Origin: Candidatus Bathyarchaeota archaeon
GTDB lineage: Archaea; Thermoproteota; Bathyarchaeia; Bathyarchaeales; Bathyarchaeaceae
Assembly (NCBI GenBank): GCA_003662715.1
Contig: QMYO01000051.1
Coordinates: forward strand, 1 to 8,670
Reading direction: 5' to 3'
DNA length: 8,670 nucleotides
Shown piece after piece: positions 1 through 6,416 of this stretch. The number at the start of each line of letters is the position of its first letter. Positions within the stretch are counted from its first letter, which is position 1. The notes beneath the pieces are model-generated. The model was not told the origin of the DNA. It was given only the letters and a program-made list of their open reading frames with translations, and did no database searches. Both the position numbers and the translations under genes were made by a program.

Positions 1-1227
1 AATACCTAGGAAGACGTTGCGGTTTGTGGGGTTTCGCACCGCAAAGAACACTCCGACGGGTACGAAAAAAGCGCCTATCCCGAAGTCAAAATAAAAGGAA
101 CCCCACGCGGCTGGTCTGTGTTCCTGTACAGACTCTACGAGAGGACGCGCAAGGCGTTCAAAAGGATTCAGAATAGAGGCATACTTGCCCTCTAGAGGTC
201 TAATAACTCCAAACCAGGAGAGTAAAAGAACTAAAATGATGGCAGAAGCTAGAAAAATGAGTATGAAGACGGTTTTCATCTTGGCGGTTTTGATGTAGCC
301 AACTGCTTCGTAAATGCATAACAGCAAGAAAACTCCGAACACGGGTAAGACGGAGCTTTCAGTTAAAAATCTGAAGCCTAAAAATGGGATGTTGACAGCA
401 ATGAAAAGAGCTATGCCAAACGTTGTGCTATAAGATAAAAGTAAGCGGGACGAATATCTGCGCATCAAAAGTATAACGAAAACAAAAAGAACTGTCATTC
501 CCAAGGGATACCGCGAGGCGCCCCATGAAGCGAAAATATATCCAAGCGACAACCCTGCAGCAATTGCATAGATTAAAGTGTTTCTAAGAGGTTTTTCGGT
601 TTCTAGAGACCTTAAGAAGAAAAGTATGAACAAGAGTATGCCGAAAATTCCAACAGTTTCGTCGTCAAAAAATCCCCAAGAGGTACGACCAATATAGGCA
701 GCGTTTAAGGCTAGAAACAGCGCTGAGAAAAGACCGACTTCCTTGCCGCCGATGTCTTTGCCTAAAAAGAAAATTACCAAACATGTCAATGTACCCATAA
801 TAGCTGGAAAGAGCACGACGAATTCAAGCAGAGTCATAGATAAACCCAACGCATTCAATACGAGATAAGAAGATGCGGCGGTAAAGGCTAGTCCGGGAAA
901 GGACGAGCGAGCAACATTACGTCCGTATGGATACCAACTCATGAAATCTCGCGAAGGATTCGTTGTTGACCAGCCAGTGGTCCAGGAAAAGGGTCCGTTT
1001 TCAACCATGTGTTTGGTTAGACGATACTGCCAATAGGGGTCAAATTCGGAGAGGTATGTGCCCCAGCGCATGGGTAGTAGCCTAATCATGAAGGCGATGG
1101 TGAGTATGATGAAAAGCAGAGAAGCGAATATGAGGGTTGTGTGGGATACTCTGAAGCGAAGGGCTCCTAAACTCTTCAATGCGTTAATCAGCGTTTTCTT
1201 GGTGAAAAGCTTTCTGAATTTGACCAT
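1..1227 (-). CDS. aglB: Oligosaccharyltransferase catalytic subunit AglB/STT3 (N-terminal part, truncated by window edge)
   Basis: This gene encodes the membrane enzyme that transfers a lipid-linked oligosaccharide to asparagine in N-X-S/T sequons on the outer face of the membrane. Starting from the ATG at 1227, I read 409 codons on the minus strand with no stop before the edge. One hydrophobic helix (about residues 30-50) is followed by the first acidic motif EFDPYWQYR (61-69, D63 the metal/substrate acid). Multiple membrane segments follow between about 130 and 340. The second acidic motif is FFDDE (186-190), and SVQEH (366-370) matches the external-loop-5 S/TVxE motif that contacts the acceptor. 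The order and spacing fit archaeal AglB. The C-terminal globular domain with WWDYG lies outside the window. AAGGA about 10 bases before the ATG is a plausible ribosome site. The family call is strong; completeness of the rest cannot be judged. Confidence 0.94.
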   Translation of the reverse strand, partial: MVKFRKLFTKKTLINALKSLGALRFRVSHTTLIFASLLFIILTIAFMIRLLPMRWGTYLSEFDPYWQYRLTKHMVENGPFSWTTGWSTTNPSRDFMSWYPYGRNVARSSFPGLAFTAASSYLVLNALGLSMTLLEFVVLFPAIMGTLTCLVIFFLGKDIGGKEVGLFSALFLALNAAYIGRTSWGFFDDETVGIFGILLFILFFLRSLETEKPLRNTLIYAIAAGLSLGYIFASWGASRYPLGMTVLFVFVILLMRRYSSRLLLSYSTTFGIALFIAVNIPFLGFRFLTESSVLPVFGVFLLLCIYEAVGYIKTAKMKTVFILIFLASAIILVLLLSWFGVIRPLEGKYASILNPFERLARPLVESVQEHRPAAWGSFYFDFGIGAFFVPVGVFFAVRNPTNRNVFLGI

Positions 1228-1271
1228 GAGATAGTCCTTCTTTAACCAAACAGAATTCGGGAAACCCTTTT

Positions 1272-1315
1272 ATTTGATTTGCGGTTTTCCATAAATCAAA
1301 TTAAATTTTATTTGA
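1272..1315. repeat. AT-rich inverted repeats upstream of aglB (possible operator)
   Basis: ATTTGATTT at 1272-1280 is matched exactly in reverse complement by AAATCAAAT at 1293-1301 across 12 bases. A further ATTTGA at 1310-1315 forms a second inverted pair with TCAAAT at 1296-1301. The array lies 45-90 bases upstream of the aglB start, where a TATA box and a repressor site would be expected. Binding is inferred; AT-rich DNA produces such repeats by chance fairly often. Confidence 0.35.
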
Positions 1316-1365
1316 AGTATTTTACGAAATCAGCGTTTAAATTCGGAAAGTTCAATGTTAGTCTA

Positions 1366-1404
1366 TTAGAAGCTTCTTCTAAACATTTCCCAAAAAAATA
1401 AGAA
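1366..1404 (-). terminator. Candidate terminator of the zinc-ribbon gene (T-run plus small hairpin)
   Basis: On the minus strand, directly after the stop of the 51-residue zinc-ribbon gene, there is a run of seven T (complement of 1392-1398). It is followed by a perfect 7-base stem with a 3-base loop (TTAGAAG/CTTCTAA, 1366-1382). Archaeal termination relies chiefly on T-runs, so the T7 tract is the more telling part. The hairpin lies after it and may be incidental. Confidence 0.45.
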
Positions 1405-1560
1405 TTATTCGACCTGTTTAACCTCAATGTTTTTCGGTGTAAACGACAGCTTTTTGCCGCATTTCGGACATTTGCCATCATACTCCTGAATGATTTCGTC
1501 AGGAGGCTTTAGGTCAATGCCATTGTAAAGGGTTGCTCCGCATTGTTCACAGATTACCAA
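1405..1560 (-). CDS. Small two-CxxC zinc-ribbon protein, 51 aa, function unknown
   Basis: A minus-strand reading frame of 51 codons from a TTG at 1560, ending in TAA at 1405-1407. The protein has CEQCG at 4-8 and CPKCG at 31-35, so a single four-cysteine zinc ribbon with a 23-residue loop, and a charged tail ending KQVE. There is no transmembrane segment or other domain. Such small ribbons are common in archaea and bind nucleic acid or protein partners; nothing here fixes a role. No ATG occurs in frame; upstream the frame is open to a TAA at 1615-1617 inside the presumed TATA box. GTGAG (complement of 1573-1577) lies 12 bases before TTG, and an ATT or ATC start a few codons upstream is possible. 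The two intact CxxC pairs, TATA element and T-run after the stop support a real gene. It lies upstream of aglB on the same strand, but 177 bases separate them. Confidence 0.72.
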   Translation of the reverse strand: MVICEQCGATLYNGIDLKPPDEIIQEYDGKCPKCGKKLSFTPKNIEVKQVE

Positions 1561-1605
1561 TTGTGGGATAATCTCACATCCATTAGATGCAAAAATACAA
1601 TCACA

Positions 1606-1624
1606 GCATAATATTTATAGTTTC
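1606..1624 (-). promoter_or_regulatory. TATA-box promoter of the zinc-ribbon gene
   Basis: On the minus strand the sequence reads AACTATAAATATTATG, a good archaeal TATA element centred near 1614. Transcription would start about 25 bases downstream, near 1588, giving a leader of roughly 28 bases to the TTG at 1560. The same 9-mer TATTTATAG occurs again at 1649-1657, possibly marking a second promoter in this divergent region. Confidence 0.5.
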
Positions 1625-1648
1625 ACCTTCTAACGATCGGGTTGCCTC

Positions 1649-1658
1649 TATTTATAGG
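1649..1658 (+). promoter_or_regulatory. TATA-like element in the divergent region upstream of the oxidoreductase gene
   Basis: TATTTATAGG on the plus strand resembles an archaeal TATA box. Use of it would start transcripts near 1680 and give the oxidoreductase gene a leader of over 100 bases, unusually long for archaea. Weaker AT-rich stretches at about 1735-1744 and 1755-1762 sit closer to the gene and could serve instead. Apart from these elements I see no gene or RNA structure in 1625-1796. Confidence 0.3.
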
Positions 1659-1796
1659 ATTAACCGTGTCTAAAAGTTACTTAAAGAAGGCAACATAAAA
1701 TTTAATTCGCGCAACAAATGGTCTCGAAAAAGCTAGGTTTAAAGTGCCCATAAACGATTTAAGATTGAAAGATTTTATCCTACTGCTGTGATGACT

Positions 1797-2981
1797 ATGA
1801 AAATTTTAATAGTTGGAGCAGGTGCTCAAGGGTCGGTGATCGCTACAGAGATTGTCAAAAGCCCAGAAGTGTCCGAAGTTAGAGTTTCTGACATAAATTT
1901 AAGGAAAGCCGAACGGCTTGCAGAGAGGTTAAAGAGCGAAAAAGTGTCCACTTATCGTGTTGATGCAAACAAGGTTGATGACATAACGAGAGCTGCAAGA
2001 AAAACGAATGTGATAGTGAATGCGACAACGTGGAACGCCAAATTTAACTTAAACATAATGGAGGCTGCCTTGAAAATAGGAGCCCACTACCAAGACTTGG
2101 CTTCACATCCAACTGAACAATTAGCGCTCAGCAACCGATGGAAGGAAGCAGGGTTAACCGCTTTAATAGACACCGGGATATCCCCGGGATTCACGAACGT
2201 GCTTGCAGCGCAGGCAGCTGACAAACTCGATAGCGTGACAGAAATACGCATAAGACTTTGGGGTGCGGTTGAAAGCGAAGAGCCCATCTCGCTATGGTCT
2301 CCTGAAACTGCTTGGGTTGACATGGCAACGGAGCCAATAGTGTATGAGGAGGGGGAATACAAAGAAGTTCCACCATTTAGTGGTGAGGAAGTTTATGATT
2401 TTCCCGCCCCGATTGGTCCGCAGACCGTTTTTTGGCACTCCCATGAAGAACCGGAAACCTTGCCTCGTTTTATAGATAAGGGTGTAAAATACGTGGATTT
2501 TAAGATGGGTGGACCTGATTTTCCCTTAGCCAGAGCTATGGTTAAGTTCGGTTTGCTGAGTGATAAGCCTATAGATGTTAAGGGTGTTAAGGTGGCTCCC
2601 CGTGATGTTTTATTAGCGTTAGTTCCGCCGACTCCATCAATGGAAGAGATGGAGAGGATGATTAAAGCTAGAATGATAAACATGAGAGGTTGTATTGTGG
2701 CGGATGTTAAAGGTCAGAAGGGAGATGCAAAAATGCACTATATTCTTTATTCACACATGATAGATATCTATGAATTGGAGAAAAGAATGCCGGGTGCAAA
2801 CCCGATAGCCTACTCCACCAGCGTTCCAGCTTCAATTTTCACTAAGATGCTTGTAAAAGGAGAAATTAAAACTAGGGGAGTCATTCCTCCTGAAGCTTTA
2901 GAATCAGCGGTTAGACAAAAGTTTCTAGCTGAACTAGCTGAAAAAGGCATAACAGTATATGAAAAAGTAGAGCGATTATAG
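1797..2981 (+). CDS. Saccharopine dehydrogenase-family oxidoreductase (substrate uncertain)
   Basis: A 394-residue protein with an N-terminal Rossmann domain: MKILIVGAGAQGS gives the GxGxxG nucleotide-binding loop (G7, G9, G12) and an acid at the end of the second strand (D32 in SDIN), suggesting NAD(P) binding with a possible NAD preference. DTGISPGF at 125-132 matches the conserved glycine-proline turn of the saccharopine dehydrogenase/lysine 6-dehydrogenase/carboxynorspermidine synthase superfamily. Length fits. The sequence does not settle the substrate: archaeal lysine synthesis normally uses the LysW carrier route rather than saccharopine, and no lysine or polyamine gene is adjacent. 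GTG at 1788 and ATG at 1791 are also in frame. I chose 1797 because the protein then begins MKILIVG, as is usual before this fold, and GTGAT at 1788-1792 gives a ribosome site 4 bases upstream. It is apparently a single-gene transcript. Confidence 0.85.
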   Translation: MKILIVGAGAQGSVIATEIVKSPEVSEVRVSDINLRKAERLAERLKSEKVSTYRVDANKVDDITRAARKTNVIVNATTWNAKFNLNIMEAALKIGAHYQDLASHPTEQLALSNRWKEAGLTALIDTGISPGFTNVLAAQAADKLDSVTEIRIRLWGAVESEEPISLWSPETAWVDMATEPIVYEEGEYKEVPPFSGEEVYDFPAPIGPQTVFWHSHEEPETLPRFIDKGVKYVDFKMGGPDFPLARAMVKFGLLSDKPIDVKGVKVAPRDVLLALVPPTPSMEEMERMIKARMINMRGCIVADVKGQKGDAKMHYILYSHMIDIYELEKRMPGANPIAYSTSVPASIFTKMLVKGEIKTRGVIPPEALESAVRQKFLAELAEKGITVYEKVERL

Positions 2982-3035
2982 CGCATACATGCTGCTCCAA
3001 ATCGATAGATACGATTTCACTATTAAGAAGAGACG

Positions 3036-3046
3036 ATGTTTTTTCC
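3036..3046 (+). terminator. T-run terminator after the oxidoreductase gene
   Basis: Six consecutive T (3039-3044) stand about 60 bases beyond the stop codon and just before the likely topA promoter. This is the usual form of an archaeal intrinsic terminator. No stable hairpin precedes it. Confidence 0.4.
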
Positions 3047-3048
3047 AT

Positions 3049-3062
3049 AAGATTTATTATGA
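3049..3062 (+). promoter_or_regulatory. TATA-like promoter of the topA operon
   Basis: AAGATTTATTATGA contains a TTTATTAT core centred near 3056, 49 bases before the topA ATG. A start about 25 bases downstream would give a leader of roughly 25 bases carrying the AGGGAAG ribosome-site-like stretch just upstream of the ATG. Assignment is by position and composition only. Confidence 0.45.
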
Positions 3063-3104
3063 GATTTCTGTGCATCTTGAGAGAGTAAGAAAGGGAAGTC
3101 TATA

Positions 3105-5213
3105 ATGGAAAAATACACTTTAATCGTCACCGAAAAACCGGATGCTGCCCAAAGAATAGCAAAAGCACTTGATTCTCAAGGAAAATCTGAAAAGGCTGAA
3201 GAGGACGGAGTGCCTTACTTCCTTGCCCACCGAGACCAAAAGCTGGTTGTGGTTCCAGCGCTCGGACACTTATACACGGTTGTGCATGAAAGAGGAAGAA
3301 GAAACTACTATCCCGTTTTCAACTTTAAATGGGCACCGCGCTATTCAGCGGAAAGGAGAGCAAAACAAACCCGCACGTGGATTGAAGTCATTTCAAAACT
3401 GGCGAGCAACGCGGAGAATTTTATCGCTGCCTGCGACTACGACCTAGAAGGAAGCCTCATCGGATACTGCATACTGAAATACGCTTGCGGTGACAAAGAA
3501 GGCATAGCAAAGAGGATGAAGTTTTCCACGCTAACTAAAAGCGAGTTGGAAAAAGCTTACGAGGAGCCTCTGCCTAGCCTCAATTTTGCCTTGATAGAAG
3601 CTGGAAGAACAAGACATGAAGTAGACTGGTTGTATGGTGTAAATCTTTCACGGGCGTTGACTTTAGCAGCTAAACGCTGGAGTGGGAGATACGCCACGCT
3701 AAGCACTGGAAGGGTGCAGGGACCAACCTTGAAGTTCTTGGTGGAAAGAGAGAAGGAAATTCGAAGTTTTGTTCCAACTCCGTACTGGAGCATAAGGTCC
3801 GAGGTTGAAATCAAAGGCTCCGTTTATGAGGTGGAGTATGAGACAAAAACTTTTGAGAAAAAGGCAGATGCAGACGCTGTGGTGAAGGCATGCAAAGGAA
3901 AAACTGGCGAGATAGAAACAATTGAAGTGAAAAAGCTTCAGCAAAAGCCTCCGATACCTTTTGATTTGGGCAAGCTACAAACTGAAGCGTACAGCCTGTT
4001 TAGGTACACTCCAAGAAGAACATCGAACATCGCTCAACGTCTATATCTTGGAGCGTTAATTTCCTACCCTCGAACCAGCAGTCAAAAACTGCCTCCCACG
4101 ATTGATTATAAAGCGATTCTAAAAAAGTTGAGCAAAAAATCCGTCTACAAAAAATTAGCCTCAGACCTTCTAAGAAAGGACGAGTTAAAACCTGTGGAGG
4201 GAAAGAAAGAGGACCCTGCTCATCCAGCAATATATCCAACAGGCAATATGCCAGAAGGAGAGCTAAGCGAGCCTGAAAAGAGGATTTGGGACCTAGTTGT
4301 GAGACGGTTCATGGCGGTTTTCGGCGAACCAGCCATTAAGCAAAGCATGAAGGTTTGCATAGTTGTAAACGGTCACCGCTTCTACTTGCGGGGAAGAAGA
4401 GTTTTGAAGGAAGGGTGGACACGGTTCTATAAGCCCTACATAAGAGCTGAAGAGGTGTTACTTCCTGCCATAAAAGAGGGAGAAAAAGTTTCAATGAAAC
4501 AAATAATACGAGAGGACAAGTTCACCAAGCCACCTCCCCGCTACAACCCAAGCAGTTTGCTTCAGAAAATGGAGGAGGAAGGAATTGGAACCAAAGCTAC
4601 TAGGGCAGACATCATTGAAACACTTTACAGCAGAGGCTACGTTGCGGAAGAAAGGATTGTTGCCACCGACTTAGGATTTGACATTGCCGACGTCCTCAGC
4701 AAATATTGTCCAAGAGTAACCTCAGTAGAGTTTACGCGAGAACTTGAGGAAAAAATGGAAAAGATTCAAACCAACAGTGAAGACAGAGTGAACGTGCTGA
4801 TTGAGGCGGTTAGCCAGTTAAAGCCAGTTATCGAAGAGCTTAAAGAAAAAGAACAAATCATAGGCAAAGTGCTGAGTCAAGCCATCAAAAAAACGAGAAT
4901 GCAAGAACGAATAATCGGCAACTGCCCTGACTGTAAAACGGGTAAATTAATGATTCTGTACTCGCGAAAGACAAGAAAACGCTTCATCGGCTGCACCAAC
5001 TACTTCAAAGGCATCTGCACAACCTCGTTCCCGCTTCCACAAAAAGGCACCGCGAAGCCAGCGCAGAAGAACTGTAAGGGATGTGAATGGCCTTTAGTGT
5101 TCGTGCGGATGAAGGGTAAAAGACCGTGGATGCTGTGTTTTAATCCTAAGTGTCCGTTAAAGGAGGAGAGGAGGAAACGTATTGAAGTGCAAAGTTTGCA
5201 AAAGGGAGACTGA
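3105..5213 (+). CDS. topA: DNA topoisomerase I (type IA, archaeal)
   Basis: A 702-residue type IA topoisomerase that relaxes negatively supercoiled DNA by cutting one strand through a 5'-phosphotyrosine. The Toprim domain starts at the N-terminus with TEK (E10) and continues to DYDLEGS, giving the metal-binding acids D111, D113 and E115. The active-site tyrosine is Y321 in ISYPRTSS. GIGTKATRADII in the later part of the core is the family's conserved DNA-binding segment. Two C-terminal zinc fingers follow, C607/C610/C630/C638 and C657/C660/C678/C683, and then a basic tail. Length and order fit archaeal TopA; no reverse gyrase helicase half is present. It is the first gene of an operon: the next gene starts inside its last 32 bases, so the two are probably translationally coupled. 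ATG at 3105 sits directly before the conserved first strand of Toprim, so the start is secure. Confidence 0.97.
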   Translation: MEKYTLIVTEKPDAAQRIAKALDSQGKSEKAEEDGVPYFLAHRDQKLVVVPALGHLYTVVHERGRRNYYPVFNFKWAPRYSAERRAKQTRTWIEVISKLASNAENFIAACDYDLEGSLIGYCILKYACGDKEGIAKRMKFSTLTKSELEKAYEEPLPSLNFALIEAGRTRHEVDWLYGVNLSRALTLAAKRWSGRYATLSTGRVQGPTLKFLVEREKEIRSFVPTPYWSIRSEVEIKGSVYEVEYETKTFEKKADADAVVKACKGKTGEIETIEVKKLQQKPPIPFDLGKLQTEAYSLFRYTPRRTSNIAQRLYLGALISYPRTSSQKLPPTIDYKAILKKLSKKSVYKKLASDLLRKDELKPVEGKKEDPAHPAIYPTGNMPEGELSEPEKRIWDLVVRRFMAVFGEPAIKQSMKVCIVVNGHRFYLRGRRVLKEGWTRFYKPYIRAEEVLLPAIKEGEKVSMKQIIREDKFTKPPPRYNPSSLLQKMEEEGIGTKATRADIIETLYSRGYVAEERIVATDLGFDIADVLSKYCPRVTSVEFTRELEEKMEKIQTNSEDRVNVLIEAVSQLKPVIEELKEKEQIIGKVLSQAIKKTRMQERIIGNCPDCKTGKLMILYSRKTRKRFIGCTNYFKGICTTSFPLPQKGTAKPAQKNCKGCEWPLVFVRMKGKRPWMLCFNPKCPLKEERRKRIEVQSLQKGD
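5162..5174 (+). promoter_or_regulatory. Strong ribosome binding site inside topA for the 70-residue gene
   Basis: GGAGGAGAGGAGG ends 7 bases before the TTG at 5182. It is the best match in the window to the archaeal anti-Shine-Dalgarno sequence and fixes the TTG as start of the overlapping downstream gene. Within topA the same bases encode its basic EERRKR stretch. Confidence 0.75.
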
Positions 5214-5394
5214 AAGCAAGTATTGTGAGTTGCATGAGAAGGCTTACAGAAACATTGTGAAGGAATATGATGTTTGGAAAAGGGCTTCTGATGTTTCGTG
5301 GAAGGAATATTTAAGTGAAATGGTGAAGAATCCATATACGGGTTTGTGGGCAAAAGAAGTGGCGGAGCACCTAATGAAAAATGGAGAGAAATAA
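5182..5394 (+). CDS. Small CxxC...CxxH putative zinc-binding protein, 70 aa, function unknown
   Basis: A TTG-initiated 70-residue protein overlapping the end of topA by 32 bases in another frame. C3, C6, C15 and H18 (CKVC, then CELH) form a plausible compact zinc knuckle at the extreme N-terminus. The remainder is predicted mostly helical with many charged and aromatic residues (EYDVWKRA, SWKEYLSEM, NPYTGLWAKEV), which does not look like random translation. No enzymatic motif or membrane segment is visible. The very strong upstream ribosome site and the 2-base gap to the next gene show it is an expressed operon member. Its setting between a topoisomerase and a membrane protein gives no firm role; a nucleic-acid or ribosome-linked zinc protein is a guess. 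I do not recognise a characterised family. Confidence 0.83.
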   Translation: MKCKVCKRETESKYCELHEKAYRNIVKEYDVWKRASDVSWKEYLSEMVKNPYTGLWAKEVAEHLMKNGEK

Positions 5395-5396
5395 AC

Positions 5397-5816
5397 GTGA
5401 CAAAACGAATCAAAAGGAAGTTTTCATCTTTCACCTATCTAGCACGCAAGACTTACCGGAAAATGGTGACCGCTAAGCCCTCCCTCCTCGTTATGGCTCT
5501 TATAGCAGTTGGTTTCTGCATCTTTCTTCTCGGAGGCGGAGTCTACGACATTCTACAACAACCTTTAATAGGATTTCCACGAGGCAGATTGCTTTCCTAC
5601 TTTCCCGGCTCCATACATGAGCAGGTGCTTCTAGGAAGCATAACCGTGATGATTATATATGGAATTGGAGTTGCAGGTTTCCTTCTAACTTATCAGAGCA
5701 CAAAGTATGCTTATAAGCCTCGTCAAGCTTTCATGCTATTGCTAACTGGCATCACTCTCATCTTCATCGCATATCTGTATCTCGAAAGCTTCTTGAATCT
5801 AAAGATGGGAGGTTAA
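5397..5816 (+). CDS. Three-helix membrane protein, Ost3/Ost6 membrane-domain-like (candidate oligosaccharyltransferase accessory subunit)
   Basis: From a GTG at 5397 this encodes 139 residues. A strongly basic N-terminus (about 1-28) precedes hydrophobic helices near 29-47, 79-99 and 109-129. I chose the GTG because it follows the upstream stop by 2 bases with GGAGAG about 10 bases ahead; an in-frame GTG at 5346 would add 17 residues of poor composition overlapping the previous gene. The layout resembles the membrane part of eukaryotic Ost3/Ost6 (TUSC3/MAGT1): a helix leading to VYDILQQP, a loop rich in G/P/Y/F, then FPGSIHEQV entering the next helix (compare the GSSQAQF region in human TUSC3), then a short loop and a final helix. 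These subunits help the oligosaccharyltransferase act on nascent chains. The thioredoxin domain and one helix of the eukaryotic proteins are absent. This similarity is judged from memory by eye. The aglB catalytic gene about 4 kb away supports it. An unrelated small membrane protein remains possible. Confidence 0.62.
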   Translation: MTKRIKRKFSSFTYLARKTYRKMVTAKPSLLVMALIAVGFCIFLLGGGVYDILQQPLIGFPRGRLLSYFPGSIHEQVLLGSITVMIIYGIGVAGFLLTYQSTKYAYKPRQAFMLLLTGITLIFIAYLYLESFLNLKMGG

Positions 5817-5854
5817 GAACATAAGGAAAAGGTATAGCCAAACAACACGATTTC
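5817..5854. other. Convergent intergenic spacer with T-rich ends on the minus strand
   Basis: Only 38 bases separate the stops of the converging topA operon and carS. On the minus strand after carS it reads CCTTTTTCC, a short T-run that could end the carS transcript. On the plus strand the nearest T-runs lie inside the end of carS. Transcripts from the two sides probably overlap by some bases. Confidence 0.35.
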
Positions 5855-6361
5855 TCACCAAGGCGTGCTTTTAAAACCCAAAAGGAACGCTAAGACATTT
5901 GTTAAAAGATGTATGGGAGGCGTTATGACTATGATAATCAAAATAAGATTTAATGGAGGTAACGGAGGAACCATTAGAGAAAAAAGAAGAGCGCCGACAA
6001 CGAAGTCAAGCTGATCTAAAATTGGAAATGAGGCTCCAGGAGGAAAACCTAGCCGCCGCTTGACAAAGGAATCAAGCAAGTCGCCTGTCAATGCTCCCAG
6101 AGAGAGCACAAAACCAAGCAGTAAGTTAGATTGATATAACGGATACACGGCGTATTGTGCAAACCCCACCAACGTTCCCACAATCAAGCCAGCAAAGAAT
6201 CCTCGAACAGTTTTGTGGGAGCCAAATATGGGTTTTCCATCTATGAAGACTTTACCAGCATCAATCGGATGACCTCCGCCGAAAATTACTGGTGCTGCGT
6301 TGGCGCAGTAAGCTGGAAAGATGAAATACAAAGCATAGGCAATGTCCATGATTATTGTCAT
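5855..6361 (-). CDS. carS: CDP-archaeol synthase
   Basis: A 168-residue integral membrane enzyme that joins CTP and 2,3-bis-O-geranylgeranylglyceryl phosphate to form CDP-archaeol, the activated precursor for polar head-group addition in archaeal ether lipids. It contains five or so hydrophobic segments. The family signature is clear: HPIDAGKVFIDGKPIFGSHKT in 31-51, and a cytoplasmic stretch at 93-119 with GDLLDSF, KRR, PPG and ILDQLD, whose acids bind the metal and nucleotide as in the related CdsA enzymes. Length matches archaeal CarS. The ATG at 6361 is the first in frame; ATG at 6349 would remove only four residues. It lies 55 bases downstream of radB on the same strand, so it could be read through from the radB promoter or use its own TATA-like element. 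Confidence 0.95.
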   Translation of the reverse strand: MTIIMDIAYALYFIFPAYCANAAPVIFGGGHPIDAGKVFIDGKPIFGSHKTVRGFFAGLIVGTLVGFAQYAVYPLYQSNLLLGFVLSLGALTGDLLDSFVKRRLGFPPGASFPILDQLDFVVGALLFSLMVPPLPPLNLILIIIVITPPIHLLTNVLAFLLGFKSTPW

Positions 6362-6387
6362 TTTAGCTCGCTCATCTTATTTTGGTT

Positions 6388-6402
6388 ACATAGAAATAAA
6401 CT
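6388..6402 (-). promoter_or_regulatory. Possible own promoter of carS
   Basis: On the minus strand CTAGTTTATTTCTATG lies between radB and carS. A TTTATT core centred near 6395 would place the transcript start near 6368, a few bases before the carS ATG, i.e. almost leaderless. The 55-base gap is long for a strictly co-translated pair, which leaves room for this promoter. Evidence is composition and spacing only. Confidence 0.3.
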
Positions 6403-6416
6403 AGCATTGTTTAGTT

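Noticed and set aside
1718..1753. An 11-codon ATG frame (MVSKKLGLKCP) in the leader of the oxidoreductase gene, downstream of a TATA-like element
   Set aside because: Too short to separate from chance; no ribosome site and no sign of an attenuation structure.
1788..1794. GTGATGA matching the C box of archaeal C/D guide RNAs
   Set aside because: No CTGA D box, D' or C' box at a fitting distance; the bases are better explained as the start region of the oxidoreductase gene.
1788..1796. GTG at 1788 and ATG at 1791 as starts of the oxidoreductase gene
   Set aside because: They would add MMT before the usual MKILIVG start of the Rossmann domain and would consume the GTGAT ribosome site.
5346..5396. 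GTG at 5346 as start of the three-helix membrane protein
   Set aside because: It would overlap the upstream gene by 49 bases with an uncharacteristic GGAPNEKW-type extension; GTG at 5397 fits the 2-base operon spacing and the GGAGAG site.
5000..5434. A 144-codon minus-strand open frame across the end of topA and the small zinc gene
   Set aside because: It is antisense to two well-supported genes, has low-complexity S/H/P/F-rich translation and no recognisable domain; a shadow frame.
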